NCBI RefSeq assembly: GCF_030651625.1
Contig: NZ_JAUSCF010000022.1
Coordinates: 310,001-374,000 of the forward strand
Direction of reading: 5' to 3'
Source of the DNA: Hydrogenophaga sp.
GTDB lineage: Bacteria > Pseudomonadota > Gammaproteobacteria > Burkholderiales > Burkholderiaceae_C
DNA: 64,000 nucleotides
The first letter of the stretch is position 1. Each line of letters opens with the position of its first letter. Made by a program: the position numbers and the translations under genes. Of this stretch, positions 7,122 through 15,809 are shown in pieces. The notes below the pieces were generated by a model that ran no database searches, was not told where the DNA came from, and saw only the letters and a list, made by a program, of their open reading frames with translations.

Positions 7122-9461
7122 ATGGCTGAGCGCCCGATAATCCGGTTCATGCTACTGCTTCCATCACGCCATCTGGCCCTCGGCCTGGCGCTCGTCATCC
7201 CTGCTTCGCTGCTGTTGACCCCTTCAGCGGTTCACTCTTCCACGTTCGAACTCCCTCCCCTCGACCGGATTGTCAATTACCAGCCGAAGTTGCCATTGCA
7301 GGTGTTCACCTCCGACGGTGTGGAAATTGCACAGTTCGGCACCGAGCGGCGCGTTTACGTGCCCCTGGCGCAAACGCCACAACAGCTGAAAGATGCCGTG
7401 CTCGCCGTGGAAGATGCGCGCTTCTATGAGCACTCGGGCGTTGACCCCAGAGGCATGGCCCGCGCGGCTGTGGCCATGATCACCGGGGGCAGAAAACAGG
7501 GCGCCTCCACCCTCACGCAGCAGTTGGTTCGCACCATGCTGCTCACGCGCGAACTGTCAGCCGAGCGCAAGGCCAAGGAGATCCTTCTGGCACTGCGGCT
7601 GGAGCAGGCGATTTCCAAGGACCGCATCCTGGAGATCTACCTCAACGAAATTTTCCTGGGTCAACGCGCCTACGGGTTTGCTGCGGCCGCGCAGACCTAT
7701 TTCGGCAAGCCGCTGGACAAGCTCACGCTCGCGGAAACGGCGATGCTGGCCGGGCTGCCTCAGAACCCCTACTACGCCAATCCGGTCGCCAACCTCGATC
7801 GCGCCGTACAGCGCCAGCGCGTGGTGCTGGACCGTATGCGATCGGTGGGTGCCATTGACGAACGGCAACTGGCCGCCGCCAAGGCCGAAAAGCTGCAGTT
7901 GCGTGCTCGGGGACCACGCGGCGTGAACGCCGCCCACGTGGCTGAAATGGCCCGGCGGGTCGTGGTGGACCGATTCGGCACAGAAGCGTACTCGGCCGGC
8001 CTCAAGGTGACCACGTCGCTGCAGTCTGCCGATCAGAAGGCTGCACACGAGGCGCTGCAACGCGGTGTGATCGCGCACGATCGCCGGGGTGCGTGGCGTG
8101 GCCCCGAGGCTTTTGAAGCGCTCTCAGGCAGCGGCGCCGAGCTCGAACGGGCGGCGGCAGAGGCGCTGAGAGACCACCGCGATGACGAAACACTGCGGGT
8201 GGGGATTGTGCTCACCGCATCCGCGAAGGAAGTGCTGGTCCAGTTGGCCAGCGGGGAACAGGTACGCGTCCAGGGCGACGGACTGCGCTGGGTGCAGCGC
8301 GGGCTGGCTGCGGGTGCCAAGCCTCCCATGAAACTGGCGCGCGGATCGGTGATCCGCCTGGTGAGCAGTGGTAAGAACTGGTCCATTTCGCAATGGCCAG
8401 AAGTCGAGGCGGCCCTGGTCGCGATGGACGCCAGGACTGGCCGGGTCCGCGCCTTGGTGGGTGGCTTCGACTTTTCTCGCCAGCCGTTCAACCATGTGAC
8501 CCAGAGCTGGCGCCAACCCGGATCCGCTTTCAAACCCCTGCTCTACTCCGCAGCGCTGGAAGCACGCGTGATGCCCGCCACGATGATTGACGACCTTCCT
8601 CTCACTACCCAGAACGGCTGGAGTCCGTCCAACAGCAACGGGGAGTTCGCCGGTCCCATCACGCTGCGCACGGCACTGGCAAAGTCGAGCAACCTGGCCA
8701 GCGTGCGAGTGCTGCAGCATGTGGGCAGCCAGCGCGCCCGCGACTGGACCACCCGCTTCGGCATGGACGCCGCGCGCCACCCCACCGACCTCACGCTGGC
8801 CCTGGGTACCGGCAGCACCACACCGCTTCAGATGGTCGAGGCCTACGCCACGCTGGCCAATGGCGGCTGGCATGTGGAACCGGTGGTGGTTGAAAGAATC
8901 ACCGATGCCCAGGGCAAGGTGCTGTTCGAGGCTCCGGCGCCGGCAGCGCACACGGAAGACAACAGGGTCATCCCGGCGCGCAATGCCTTTGTGACCAACA
9001 GCCTGCTCAATGACGTGGTCCGTTCCGGCACTGCCGCCCGTGCGCAGGCCCTGCTCAACCGCAGCGACATCTACGGGAAGACCGGCACCACCAACGACGT
9101 GCACGACGCCTGGTTTGCCGGGCATCACCCCTCATTGGCCGCCGTGGTCTGGATGGGCCACAGTCAACCGCGCAGCCTGGGCAACAGCGAATCCGGCGGG
9201 AGGGCGGCGCTGCCCATCTGGATTGACTACATGGCCGCTGCGCTCAAGGGCGTGCCGAACAAGCCGCAGGGTTCTCCACCACCCGGCCTTGTCAGGGAGG
9301 GCGACGACTGGCTTTACAGCGAGTGGCGGGAGGGCGGCTGGGTGTCACACATTTCAGACCCGGCCAACGTTCAGTACGCGCCTCCACCGGGCTTCTTCTG
9401 GAACCTTCGCAGCCTGCCCAGCGAACCGCAGAGCATGTTCCCCAGCGATTCGAGACCCTGA
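7122..9461 (+). CDS. mrcA: Penicillin-binding protein 1A (bifunctional peptidoglycan synthase)
   Basis: This is a class A PBP of about 779 residues, anchored by one N-terminal membrane helix (HLALGLALVIPASLLL). The glycosyltransferase motifs EDARFYEHSGVD (near residue 97) and GASTLTQQLVR (near 128) are intact. The transpeptidase motifs are PGSAFKP (Ser near 467), SSN (near 521) and KTGTTND (near 652). It makes and cross-links glycan strands in the periplasm. ATG codons at 7122 and 7149 are both possible; neither has a strong ribosome-binding site, and I prefer 7122 because it leaves a short charged cytoplasmic tail before the anchor. It is shorter at the C-terminus than the E. coli enzyme. 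A hairpin follows the stop. Confidence 0.9.
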   Translation: MAERPIIRFMLLLPSRHLALGLALVIPASLLLTPSAVHSSTFELPPLDRIVNYQPKLPLQVFTSDGVEIAQFGTERRVYVPLAQTPQQLKDAVLAVEDARFYEHSGVDPRGMARAAVAMITGGRKQGASTLTQQLVRTMLLTRELSAERKAKEILLALRLEQAISKDRILEIYLNEIFLGQRAYGFAAAAQTYFGKPLDKLTLAETAMLAGLPQNPYYANPVANLDRAVQRQRVVLDRMRSVGAIDERQLAAAKAEKLQLRARGPRGVNAAHVAEMARRVVVDRFGTEAYSAGLKVTTSLQSADQKAAHEALQRGVIAHDRRGAWRGPEAFEALSGSGAELERAAAEALRDHRDDETLRVGIVLTASAKEVLVQLASGEQVRVQGDGLRWVQRGLAAGAKPPMKLARGSVIRLVSSGKNWSISQWPEVEAALVAMDARTGRVRALVGGFDFSRQPFNHVTQSWRQPGSAFKPLLYSAALEARVMPATMIDDLPLTTQNGWSPSNSNGEFAGPITLRTALAKSSNLASVRVLQHVGSQRARDWTTRFGMDAARHPTDLTLALGTGSTTPLQMVEAYATLANGGWHVEPVVVERITDAQGKVLFEAPAPAAHTEDNRVIPARNAFVTNSLLNDVVRSGTAARAQALLNRSDIYGKTGTTNDVHDAWFAGHHPSLAAVVWMGHSQPRSLGNSESGGRAALPIWIDYMAAALKGVPNKPQGSPPPGLVREGDDWLYSEWREGGWVSHISDPANVQYAPPPGFFWNLRSLPSEPQSMFPSDSRP

Positions 9462-9496
9462 GCGGCATCATCACCCGAAGAACAACCCGGACAAAG

Positions 9497-9523
9497 AAAC
9501 ACCGGCATTTGAACCGGTGTTTT
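9497..9523. terminator. Bidirectional hairpin terminator between mrcA and the flavoprotein gene
   Basis: AAACACCGG and CCGGTGTTT form a 9-bp stem around an 8-nt loop, with a short T run on the plus strand. It lies 35 bp after the mrcA stop and 20 bp after the end of the opposing minus-strand gene, so it can serve both. Confidence 0.65.
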
Positions 9524-9543
9524 GCTTGACGCCTCAGGCTGCT

Positions 9544-10524
9544 TCACTGTGCGCAGATGAGCGCCTTGGCTTCTGCGTATTCCCTTTTGAATCGGGCCAC
9601 CAGGTCGGCCGCCGGCACCACCTCGCGAATGGCGCCGATACCCTGACCGCAGCCCCAGATATCCTTCCAGGCCTTGGCCGCCACTGCGCCTTCGCTGGTG
9701 CCGAAGTTCATCTTGCTCGGGTCGCTCTGCGGCAGATTGTCGGGGTCCATGCCAGCGTTCTGGATGCTGCCTTTGAGGTAGTTGCCGTGAATGCCGGTGT
9801 AGAAGTTGCTGTACACGATGTCGTCTGAATTGGACTTCGTGATCATCTCCTTGTATCCATCCACAGCGCGTGCCTCGTCGGTGGCGATGAAGGCAGAGCC
9901 GATGTAGGCAAAGTCGGCGCCCATGGCCTGCGCGGCCAGAATGGCGCCGCCCGACGAGATCGAACCCGAGAGTGCCACCGGGCCACCAAACCACTCGCGA
10001 ATCTCCTGGATCATCGCAAACGGGCTCTTCACGCTGGCGTGGCCGCCAGCGCCAGCCGCCACCGGAATCAGGCCGTCGGCCCCCTTCTCGATCGCCTTGT
10101 GGGCAAACACGTTGTTGATCACGTCGTGCAACACCACGCCGCCCCAACTGTGCACGCCCTGGTTCACGTCTTCGCGCGCCCCCAGGCTGGTGATGATGAT
10201 TGGCACCTTGTACTTGGCGCACAGTGCCATGTCCTGCTCGAGCCGGTCGTTGCTCTTGTGCACGATCTGGTTGATGGCGAACGGTGCGGCCTTGTTGTCC
10301 GGGTTCGCGGCGTCGTGCGCGGCCAGGGCCTCGGTGATCTCGGCCAGCCACTCGTCGAGCTGCGAGGCCGGGCGCGCGTTGAGCGCGGGCATGGCGCCCA
10401 CCACGCCGGCCTTGCACTGTGCAATGACGAGTTTGGGGTTGCTGATGATGAACAGCGGCGAGCCGATCACCGGGAACTTGATGTTCTTGAGAACCGGGGG
10501 CAGGCTGCGGGCGGGTGCGGTCAT
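9544..10524 (-). CDS. NAD(P)H-dependent flavin oxidoreductase of the nitronate monooxygenase family
   Basis: This 326-residue FMN-binding TIM-barrel protein belongs to the 2-nitropropane dioxygenase/nitronate monooxygenase family. Family features are FPVIGSPLFIISNPKLV at the N-terminus, GADGLIPVAAGAGGHA for flavin and phosphate binding, and ALSGSISSGGAILAAQAMGADFAYIGS near residues 195-225. Enzymes of this type oxidise alkyl nitronates or act as enoyl reductases, and which reaction applies here is unknown. The start has a good ribosome-binding site (GGAGACAAA). It shares orientation with the acyl-CoA dehydrogenase and etf genes, separated by a repeat. Related flavoproteins often sit beside fatty-acid oxidation genes, which would fit an acyl-CoA role (inference). 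Confidence 0.85.
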   Translation of the reverse strand: MTAPARSLPPVLKNIKFPVIGSPLFIISNPKLVIAQCKAGVVGAMPALNARPASQLDEWLAEITEALAAHDAANPDNKAAPFAINQIVHKSNDRLEQDMALCAKYKVPIIITSLGAREDVNQGVHSWGGVVLHDVINNVFAHKAIEKGADGLIPVAAGAGGHASVKSPFAMIQEIREWFGGPVALSGSISSGGAILAAQAMGADFAYIGSAFIATDEARAVDGYKEMITKSNSDDIVYSNFYTGIHGNYLKGSIQNAGMDPDNLPQSDPSKMNFGTSEGAVAAKAWKDIWGCGQGIGAIREVVPAADLVARFKREYAEAKALICAQ

Positions 10525-10554
10525 TTTGTCTCCTGTGGGAATAAAGGAAGCCCC

Positions 10555-10624
10555 CGTTCGCCCTGAGCTTGTCGAAGGGCCTGCCCAGGTGTTGGCGAGG
10601 GCTTCGACAGGCTCAGCCCGAACG
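10555..10624. repeat. REP-like dyad (CTTCGACAGGCTCAG family)
   Basis: The arms CGTTCGCCCTGAGCTTGTCG... (10555-10577) and its near reverse complement (10602-10624) flank a 24-bp centre. The core GAGCTTGTCGAAG / CTTCGACAGGCTC is a very widespread intergenic repeat in proteobacterial genomes. It could form a long hairpin in the transcript between the acyl-CoA dehydrogenase and the flavoprotein gene and dampen read-through. Confidence 0.8.
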
Positions 10625-10645
10625 GCTGATTTGTGTTGCGAACGG

Positions 10646-12436
10646 TCAAAACGATTCGATGGCCAGCGCGGTCACGGCCTCGGCGCCTTCGACGATCGCA
10701 TCGCGCGTGCCCGGGGCGCGGCTGAGGATGTGGTCGGCGTAGAAACGCGCGGTGGTGATCTTGGCCTGCATGAAGGCCGTGTCCTGTCCCTTGGCCGACA
10801 GATCCTCGGCCACCATCAGCGAACGAGCAAGTTGCCAGCCGGCCATGAGGTTGCCGGCGAGCATGAGGTAAGGCACGCTGCCGGCAAATGCCGCATTCGG
10901 GTTGCTGCGTGTGTTGGCGGCGATGAACTCGACCACGTCCACAAACGCTTCGCGCGCGGCCTTCAGGCGCTTGAGCACAGCTTTGGCGTCGGCGCTGTCG
11001 CGCTGGGCCAGTTCGGTTTCGGTGTTCTCGATCTGCGCGGCGATCGCCTTTGCGCCCGTGCCACCGTCGCGCGCGGTCTTGCGGCCCACGAGGTCGTTGG
11101 CCTGGATGGCGGTGGTGCCTTCGTAGATGGTGAGGATCTTGGCGTCGCGGTAGTACTGCGCCGCGCCCGTTTCTTCAATGAAGCCCATGCCGCCGTGCAC
11201 CTGCACGCCGAGGCTCGTGACTTCCAGGCTCATCTCGGTGCTGTAGCCCTTGACCAGCGGCACCAGGAATTCGTAGAAGGCCGCGTTCTGCTTGCGCGTG
11301 TCTGCATCGGGGTGGTGGTGCGCGGCGTCGTAGGCGGCGGCGGCCACGCTCGCCATGGCGCGGCAACCTTCGGTGAAAGCGCGCATCGTCATCAACATGC
11401 GCTTCACGTCGGGGTGGTGAATGATGGGAGCGGCGGCCGACAGCGTACCGTCCACAGGGCGGCTCTGCACGCGATCTTTCGCATAGCCCACAGCCTTCTG
11501 GTAAGCACGCTCTGCGATCGCAATGCCCTGAACACCCACGGCGTAACGCGCGGCGTTCATCATGATGAACATGTACTCGAGGCCGCGGTTTTCCTGTCCC
11601 ACGAGGTAACCCACGGCACCGCCGTGGTCGCCGTACTGCAACACGGCGGTCGGGCTGGCCTTGATGCCCATTTTGTGCTCGATGCTCACGCAGTGCACGT
11701 CGTTGCGCGCACCCAGTGAACCATCTTTGCCGACCATGAATTTGGGTACAACGAACAGGCTGATGCCCTTCACGCCTTCGGGGGCGCCGGTGACACGGGC
11801 CAGGACGAGATGCACGATGTTCTCGGCCATGTCGTGCTCACCGTAGGTGATGTAAATCTTGGTGCCAAACACCTTGTAGCTGCCGTCGGGCTGCGGCTCG
11901 GCGCGGCTTCGCACAGCGGCCAGGTCACTGCCGGCCTGCGGCTCGGTCAGGTTCATGGTACCGGTCCATTGGCCGCTCACCAGTTTCTCCAGGTACGTGG
12001 CCTTGAGTTCGTCGCTGCCCGCCGTGATCAGTGCCTCGATGGCGCCGTCGGTCAGCAATGGGCAGAGCGCAAAGCTCATGTTGGCGCTGTTGAGGATTTC
12101 ACCGCAGGCCGCGCCAATGGTCTTGGGCAGGCCCTGGCCACCGAAATCCACCGGGTGCTGCAGGCCTTGCCAGCCGCCTTCGGCGTACTGCTTGAAGGCT
12201 TCTTTGAAGCCGGGCGTGGTCGTGACCTTGCCGTCCTTGAAGAACGAGGGGTTCTTGTCGCCCTCCCAGTTCAACGGGGCGATCACGCCTTCGTTGAGTT
12301 TGGCGCACTCTTCGAGTACCGCCTGTGCGGTTTCAAGTCCGGCGTCTTCAAAGCCCGGCATCTGTGAAACCTGGTCGATGCGTGCAAGGTGCTCGATGTC
12401 GAACAGCATGTCTTTGAGGGGGGCGGTGTAACTCAT
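10646..12436 (-). CDS. Acyl-CoA dehydrogenase (long 596-residue type)
   Basis: This FAD enzyme oxidises acyl-CoA to enoyl-CoA and passes electrons to ETF. At 596 residues it is the extended bacterial type with an extra C-terminal domain, rather than the 380-residue short-chain type. Visible family motifs are TGTMNLTEPQAGSDLAAVRS (FAD and substrate region, about 155-175), EHKMGIKASPTA, and VQVHGGMGFIEETGAAQYYRD. The catalytic base lies in ILTIYEGTTAIQANDL (Glu near 442). The start has a GGAGAG ribosome-binding site. It lies directly downstream of etfBA in the same direction, so the dehydrogenase and its electron acceptor are probably co-expressed. Chain-length preference cannot be read from sequence. 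Confidence 0.93.
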   Translation of the reverse strand: MSYTAPLKDMLFDIEHLARIDQVSQMPGFEDAGLETAQAVLEECAKLNEGVIAPLNWEGDKNPSFFKDGKVTTTPGFKEAFKQYAEGGWQGLQHPVDFGGQGLPKTIGAACGEILNSANMSFALCPLLTDGAIEALITAGSDELKATYLEKLVSGQWTGTMNLTEPQAGSDLAAVRSRAEPQPDGSYKVFGTKIYITYGEHDMAENIVHLVLARVTGAPEGVKGISLFVVPKFMVGKDGSLGARNDVHCVSIEHKMGIKASPTAVLQYGDHGGAVGYLVGQENRGLEYMFIMMNAARYAVGVQGIAIAERAYQKAVGYAKDRVQSRPVDGTLSAAAPIIHHPDVKRMLMTMRAFTEGCRAMASVAAAAYDAAHHHPDADTRKQNAAFYEFLVPLVKGYSTEMSLEVTSLGVQVHGGMGFIEETGAAQYYRDAKILTIYEGTTAIQANDLVGRKTARDGGTGAKAIAAQIENTETELAQRDSADAKAVLKRLKAAREAFVDVVEFIAANTRSNPNAAFAGSVPYLMLAGNLMAGWQLARSLMVAEDLSAKGQDTAFMQAKITTARFYADHILSRAPGTRDAIVEGAEAVTALAIESF

Positions 12437-12474
12437 TCTCTTCTCTCCACGGGATTCAGCGATTCAGATACGAC

Positions 12475-12498
12475 AAGGGCATCGCGAACGATGCCCTT
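12475..12498 (-). terminator. Intercistronic hairpin between etfA and acyl-CoA dehydrogenase
   Basis: AAGGGCATCG and CGATGCCCTT form a perfect 10-bp stem with a CGAA tetraloop. There is almost no T run, so it is better read as an attenuator or RNA-stability element than as a full terminator. Confidence 0.55.
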
Positions 12499-12514
12499 GG
12501 GTGTGTCAATGGGC

Positions 12515-13447
12515 TCAGAGCGCCTTGATCAATTCAGGCACAGCCTCGAACAGGTCGGCCTCAAGACCGTAATCGGCCACCGAGAAGATCGGGGCCTCGG
12601 GGTCTTTGTTGATCGCCACGATGACCTTGCTGTCCTTCATGCCGGCCAGGTGCTGGATGGCGCCCGAGATGCCGGCAGCGATGTACAGCTGTGGTGCCAC
12701 GATCTTGCCGGTCTGGCCCACCTGCCAGTCGTTGGGCGCGTAGCCCGCGTCCACCGCAGCGCGGCTGGCGCCCAGGGCGGCACCGAGCTTGTCGGCCAGC
12801 GGCGTCATCACGTCGTTGAACTTCTCGGCGCTGCCCAGTGCACGACCACCGGAGACAATGACTTTGGCTGCGGTGAGCTCGGGCCGGTCGCTGGTGGCAA
12901 TCTCGCTGCCCACGAACGTGCTCTTGCCACTGTCAGGCTGTGCGGCTGCGGTTTCGACCGCTGCACTTCCGCCAGTGGCAGCCGCCGGATCAAAGCCCGT
13001 GGTGCGAACCGTGATCACCTTGGTGGCGTCGGTGCTCTGCACCAGGGCCACCGCGTTGCCGGCGTAGATGGGGCGCTCGAAGGTGTCGGGGCTTTCCACC
13101 TTGGTGATGTCGCTGATCTGGCCCACATCGAGCTTGGCGGCCACGCGAGGCGCGATGTTCTTGCCGCTGGCGGTGGCGGGGAACACCAGGTGCGAATAGC
13201 CGGACGCGATGTTCAGCACCTCGGCCGCCATGTTCTCGGCCAGGCCATGTGCCAGGTACTCGGCGTCGGCATGGATCACCTTGCTCACGCCGGCGATCTG
13301 GGCGGCAGCGGCGGCGGCGCCACTTGCGTTGTGGCCGGCGATGAGCACGTGCACATCACCCCCCATTTGCGAGGCAGCGGCCACGGTATTGAGCGTGGCC
13401 CCCTTGACGGTGGCGTTGTCGTGTTCGGCAATGACGAGTGCGGTCAT
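12515..13447 (-). CDS. etfA: Electron transfer flavoprotein alpha subunit
   Basis: This 310-residue subunit binds FAD and, with EtfB, carries electrons from acyl-CoA dehydrogenases to the ETF:quinone oxidoreductase. The C-terminal FAD domain is clear: [19 protein letters not shown], then [22 protein letters not shown], then [19 protein letters not shown]. The N-terminal half is the alpha/beta domain typical of the family. Its length is normal. It lies 150 bp downstream of etfB on the same strand, with a GC-rich repeat in the gap, and upstream of the acyl-CoA dehydrogenase it presumably serves. Confidence 0.96.
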   Translation of the reverse strand: MTALVIAEHDNATVKGATLNTVAAASQMGGDVHVLIAGHNASGAAAAAAQIAGVSKVIHADAEYLAHGLAENMAAEVLNIASGYSHLVFPATASGKNIAPRVAAKLDVGQISDITKVESPDTFERPIYAGNAVALVQSTDATKVITVRTTGFDPAAATGGSAAVETAAAQPDSGKSTFVGSEIATSDRPELTAAKVIVSGGRALGSAEKFNDVMTPLADKLGAALGASRAAVDAGYAPNDWQVGQTGKIVAPQLYIAAGISGAIQHLAGMKDSKVIVAINKDPEAPIFSVADYGLEADLFEAVPELIKAL

Positions 13448-13499
13448 GACTTGAATTCCTTAAGAAACCAGATTCGGATCGTTTGAAGTGTCTTGGTCG

Positions 13500-13585
13500 A
13501 GGAACCCGTGGAACTGGCTTTGCCAGGTCTCAGGGTTCGCCCCCTGGGGGGTGACGACGCAGGCGGCGCGGGGGGAGCGTGTTTC
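13500..13585. repeat. GC-rich dispersed intergenic repeat, copy in the etfB-etfA gap
   Basis: The segment contains GGAACTGGCTTTGCCAGG, then CCCCTGGGGGGTGACGACGC and GGCGGCGCGGGGGG. The same ordered blocks recur at 23988-24060 (CCGGCTTTGCCAGG, then CCCAGGGGGCGACACGC, then GGCGCGCGGGGGG), and in shortened form in the 24.1-24.2 kb tandem repeats. It is a family of mobile-looking palindromic intergenic repeats with no coding content. Confidence 0.75.
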
Positions 13586-13597
13586 CTGCGCGGGGGG

Positions 13598-14359
13598 TCA
13601 GATCACCTTGGCTTCGTTCTTGAGCTTGTCGACCAGCGTGGCCACATCCGGCACCTTGATGCCCGCACCGCGCTTGGGCGGTTCGCTGACCTTGAGCGTC
13701 TTGATGCGCGGGCTCACGTCAACACCCAGGTCTTCGGGCTTGAGCACGTCGAGCTGCTTCTTCTTCGCCTTCATGATGTTGGGCAGTGTCACGTAGCGCG
13801 GCTCGTTCAGGCGCAGATCGGTGGTGATGATGGCCGGCAGGCTCAGGCTCAGTGTTTCCAGGCCGCCATCGACCTCGCGGGTGACCTTGACCTTGCCCCC
13901 CGGCATCGATCCCTCCACTTCCACCTTGCTCGCAAACGTGCCCTGGGGCAGGTCGGCCAGCGCAGCCAGCATCTGGCCGGTCTGGTTGCAGTCGTCGTCA
14001 ATTGCCTGCTTGCCCAGGATCACCAGGCCCGGCTGTTCCTTGTCGAACAGCGCCTTGAGCAGCTTGGCCACGGCCAGGGGCTGCAGCTCTTCCGCCGTTT
14101 CCACCAGGATGGCGCGGTCTGCGCCAATGGCCATGGCGGTGCGAAGGGTCTCGGAGCACTGGGCCACGCCGCAAGAAACCGCGATCACCTCGGTGACCAC
14201 GCCCTTCTCCTTCAGACGAACCGCTTCTTCCACCGCGATCTCGTCAAACGGGTTCATGCTCATCTTGACGTTGGCGATGTCCACGCCCGTACCGTCGCTC
14301 TTGACGCGCACCTTGACGTTGTAATCCACCACTCGTTTGACGGGGACGATGACCTTCAT
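13598..14359 (-). CDS. etfB: Electron transfer flavoprotein beta subunit
   Basis: This 253-residue subunit binds AMP and docks with EtfA. It starts [20 protein letters not shown], contains [16 protein letters not shown] and the family signature region VARE-like [23 protein letters not shown] with [21 protein letters not shown] chose the ATG at 14359 because the protein then begins exactly at the conserved first strand; the open frame extends 29 codons further without homology. It is first in the etfB-etfA-acyl-CoA dehydrogenase group and faces a TRAP binding-protein gene across a 334-bp regulatory gap. Confidence 0.96.
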   Translation of the reverse strand: MKVIVPVKRVVDYNVKVRVKSDGTGVDIANVKMSMNPFDEIAVEEAVRLKEKGVVTEVIAVSCGVAQCSETLRTAMAIGADRAILVETAEELQPLAVAKLLKALFDKEQPGLVILGKQAIDDDCNQTGQMLAALADLPQGTFASKVEVEGSMPGGKVKVTREVDGGLETLSLSLPAIITTDLRLNEPRYVTLPNIMKAKKKQLDVLKPEDLGVDVSPRIKTLKVSEPPKRGAGIKVPDVATLVDKLKNEAKVI

Positions 14360-14395
14360 GCTGGGTTGCTCCTGATACGTAGTGAAAAGATTCTT

Positions 14396-14413
14396 GTTGA
14401 CGTTCACGTCAAC
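14396..14413. promoter_or_regulatory. Perfect 18-bp operator-like palindrome upstream of etfB
   Basis: GTTGACGTTCACGTCAAC has perfect 8-bp arms around TC. It lies 37 bp upstream of the etfB start, where a repressor or MerR-type activator would act. As I recall, TTGACGT-N2-ACGTCAA-type sites are linked to regulators of acyl-CoA and branched-chain amino-acid catabolism; I cannot verify the exact consensus here. Confidence 0.6.
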
Positions 14414-14563
14414 TGCAAGATTGTAGAGCCGGGGCCCCCAAAACACTGATAGACCTCAGGTCGTGCTGCGAGCAAGAAAATAGAACGACCGTGCTTTTTT
14501 TGAATTATACGTGCAATCATCCACAAGCGGAGAAACGTGCGCGACGCACCCACCAGCCCCAAA

Positions 14564-14587
14564 TTAACCAACCCGTCGGTCGGCTAA
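14564..14587. promoter_or_regulatory. TetR-type operator-like dyad upstream of the second TRAP operon
   Basis: TTAACCAACC, a 4-bp spacer CGTC, and GGTCGGCTAA form an inverted repeat matching at 8 of 10 positions. ACC/GGT-based dyads of this length are common TetR-family targets. No regulator gene lies next to it. Confidence 0.45.
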
Positions 14588-14693
14588 TTCGGGTAAGTAT
14601 GGAGACGGTACCCAACCGTATTCGCCTATAGTCACTTTTGCGGCTTTTATTTATGTTGAATAACCTTATTTGTGTTCTTGAAGGAGACAGTTG

Positions 14694-15710
14694 ATGAACC
14701 TACGTTTTGCGCTTCGCGCGGTCTTTTCCGGCTCGGTCATGGTCAGCGGACTGGCTTCGGCACAGACGGTGTTCAACACTTCCAGCTGGGTACCCCCCAC
14801 GCACACCCTTAGCGTGGCCCAGGCCACCTGGTGCGACATGCTGGAAAAAGAAAGCAGCGGCCGCATGAAATGCAATGCCCTGCCCAAAGCCGTATCAGCC
14901 GCTCCAGGCACCTTTGACGCCGTGCGCGACGGGCTGGCCGACATTTCCTTCACCGTGGACGGCTACACACCAGGGCGCTTCATCAACACCCAGGTGGCCG
15001 AGTTCCCCTTCCTGGGCGACAGTGCAGTGCCTACATCAGTGGCATACCAGCGCATTTACAGCAAGTATTTCGCGCCCCTGGGTGAGCACCGTGGCGTGAA
15101 GGTCCTGGGGGTTTTCACCCACGGACCTGGCATCATTTTCAATACCAAGAAGCCCGTCACCTCTGCGGCCGACGCGGCCTCGCTGAAGTTCCGTATTGGC
15201 GGTGGCAACATCAATGAACTCTCCCGGGCGATGGGCTGGAACACCACACTCAAGCCAGCGCCAGAATCGTTTGAACTGCTGTCCACGGGCGTGATGGACG
15301 GCACTTTTTTCCCGGACGAATCGATTGCCTCGTTCCGGCTCTCAATGATCAAGCACGCGACCACCTTCCCTGGCGGTCTGTACAACACCAGTTTCGTCTT
15401 CATGATGAACCCCGGCAAGTACAACGCGTTGTCAGCTGAAGACAAGGCCGTGGTCGACAAGCTTTCGGGCGAGACCGCAGCGCGGGTCTTCGGTGAAGGC
15501 TGGGACAAGGTTGACGCCGCTTCCCGTGATACCGTGCAAAAAGCGCAGGGCGTGGAGCGCGTGCAGGCCAGTGAGAGCTTCATCAACGAAGTTCGGGCCA
15601 AGCAAGCCGCACTCGAAGACCGTTGGGTCGTTGCGGCAGAGGCCAAGGGTCTGAAGAACGCCAAGGGTGTGCTGGCTGAGTTTCGTGCTGAAATCGCCAA
15701 GCTGAAGTAA
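14694..15710 (+). CDS. dctP: TRAP transporter substrate-binding protein DctP (second system)
   Basis: This 338-residue periplasmic binding protein has a signal peptide (MNLRFALRAVFSGSVMVSG, cleavage after LASA-Q). DctP features are VFNTSSWVPPTHTLSVAQATW at the N-terminus and the SAADAASLKFRIGGGNINELSRAMG segment, which normally carries the carboxylate-binding Arg. The ATG at 14694 is preceded by AAGGAGA at good spacing, so the in-frame TTG three bases earlier is not used. The ligand is an organic acid of unknown identity. A strong terminator separates it from its permease genes, so the binding protein is probably made in excess. Confidence 0.93.
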   Translation: MNLRFALRAVFSGSVMVSGLASAQTVFNTSSWVPPTHTLSVAQATWCDMLEKESSGRMKCNALPKAVSAAPGTFDAVRDGLADISFTVDGYTPGRFINTQVAEFPFLGDSAVPTSVAYQRIYSKYFAPLGEHRGVKVLGVFTHGPGIIFNTKKPVTSAADAASLKFRIGGGNINELSRAMGWNTTLKPAPESFELLSTGVMDGTFFPDESIASFRLSMIKHATTFPGGLYNTSFVFMMNPGKYNALSAEDKAVVDKLSGETAARVFGEGWDKVDAASRDTVQKAQGVERVQASESFINEVRAKQAALEDRWVVAAEAKGLKNAKGVLAEFRAEIAKLK

Positions 15711-15740
15711 ACCAAGGCATTCCCCAACCCTGCTGGCACC

Positions 15741-15788
15741 GGCTGGCGGGGCAGCCCGAGTCGACGCTGCCCCGCCAGCCCTTTTTTT
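15741..15788 (+). terminator. Intrinsic terminator inside the TRAP operon
   Basis: GGCTGGCGGGGCAGC (15741-15755) and GCTGCCCCGCCAGCC (15766-15780) form a perfect 15-bp stem with a 10-nt loop, followed by seven T residues. It sits between the binding-protein gene and the small permease gene and should stop most transcripts there. Confidence 0.9.
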
Positions 15789-15809
15789 GCCAGATTATTC
15801 CGCACCGAC

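Larger units (their letters stand above)
14360..14693. promoter_or_regulatory. Divergent regulatory gap between etfB and the second TRAP operon
   Basis: This 334-bp gap has no gene. It contains two strong dyads, listed separately (14396-14413 and 14564-14587), and an AT-rich stretch before the TRAP gene. The ribosome-binding site AAGGAGA lies at 14681-14687. The layout suggests separate control of the etf side and the TRAP side. Confidence 0.6.
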
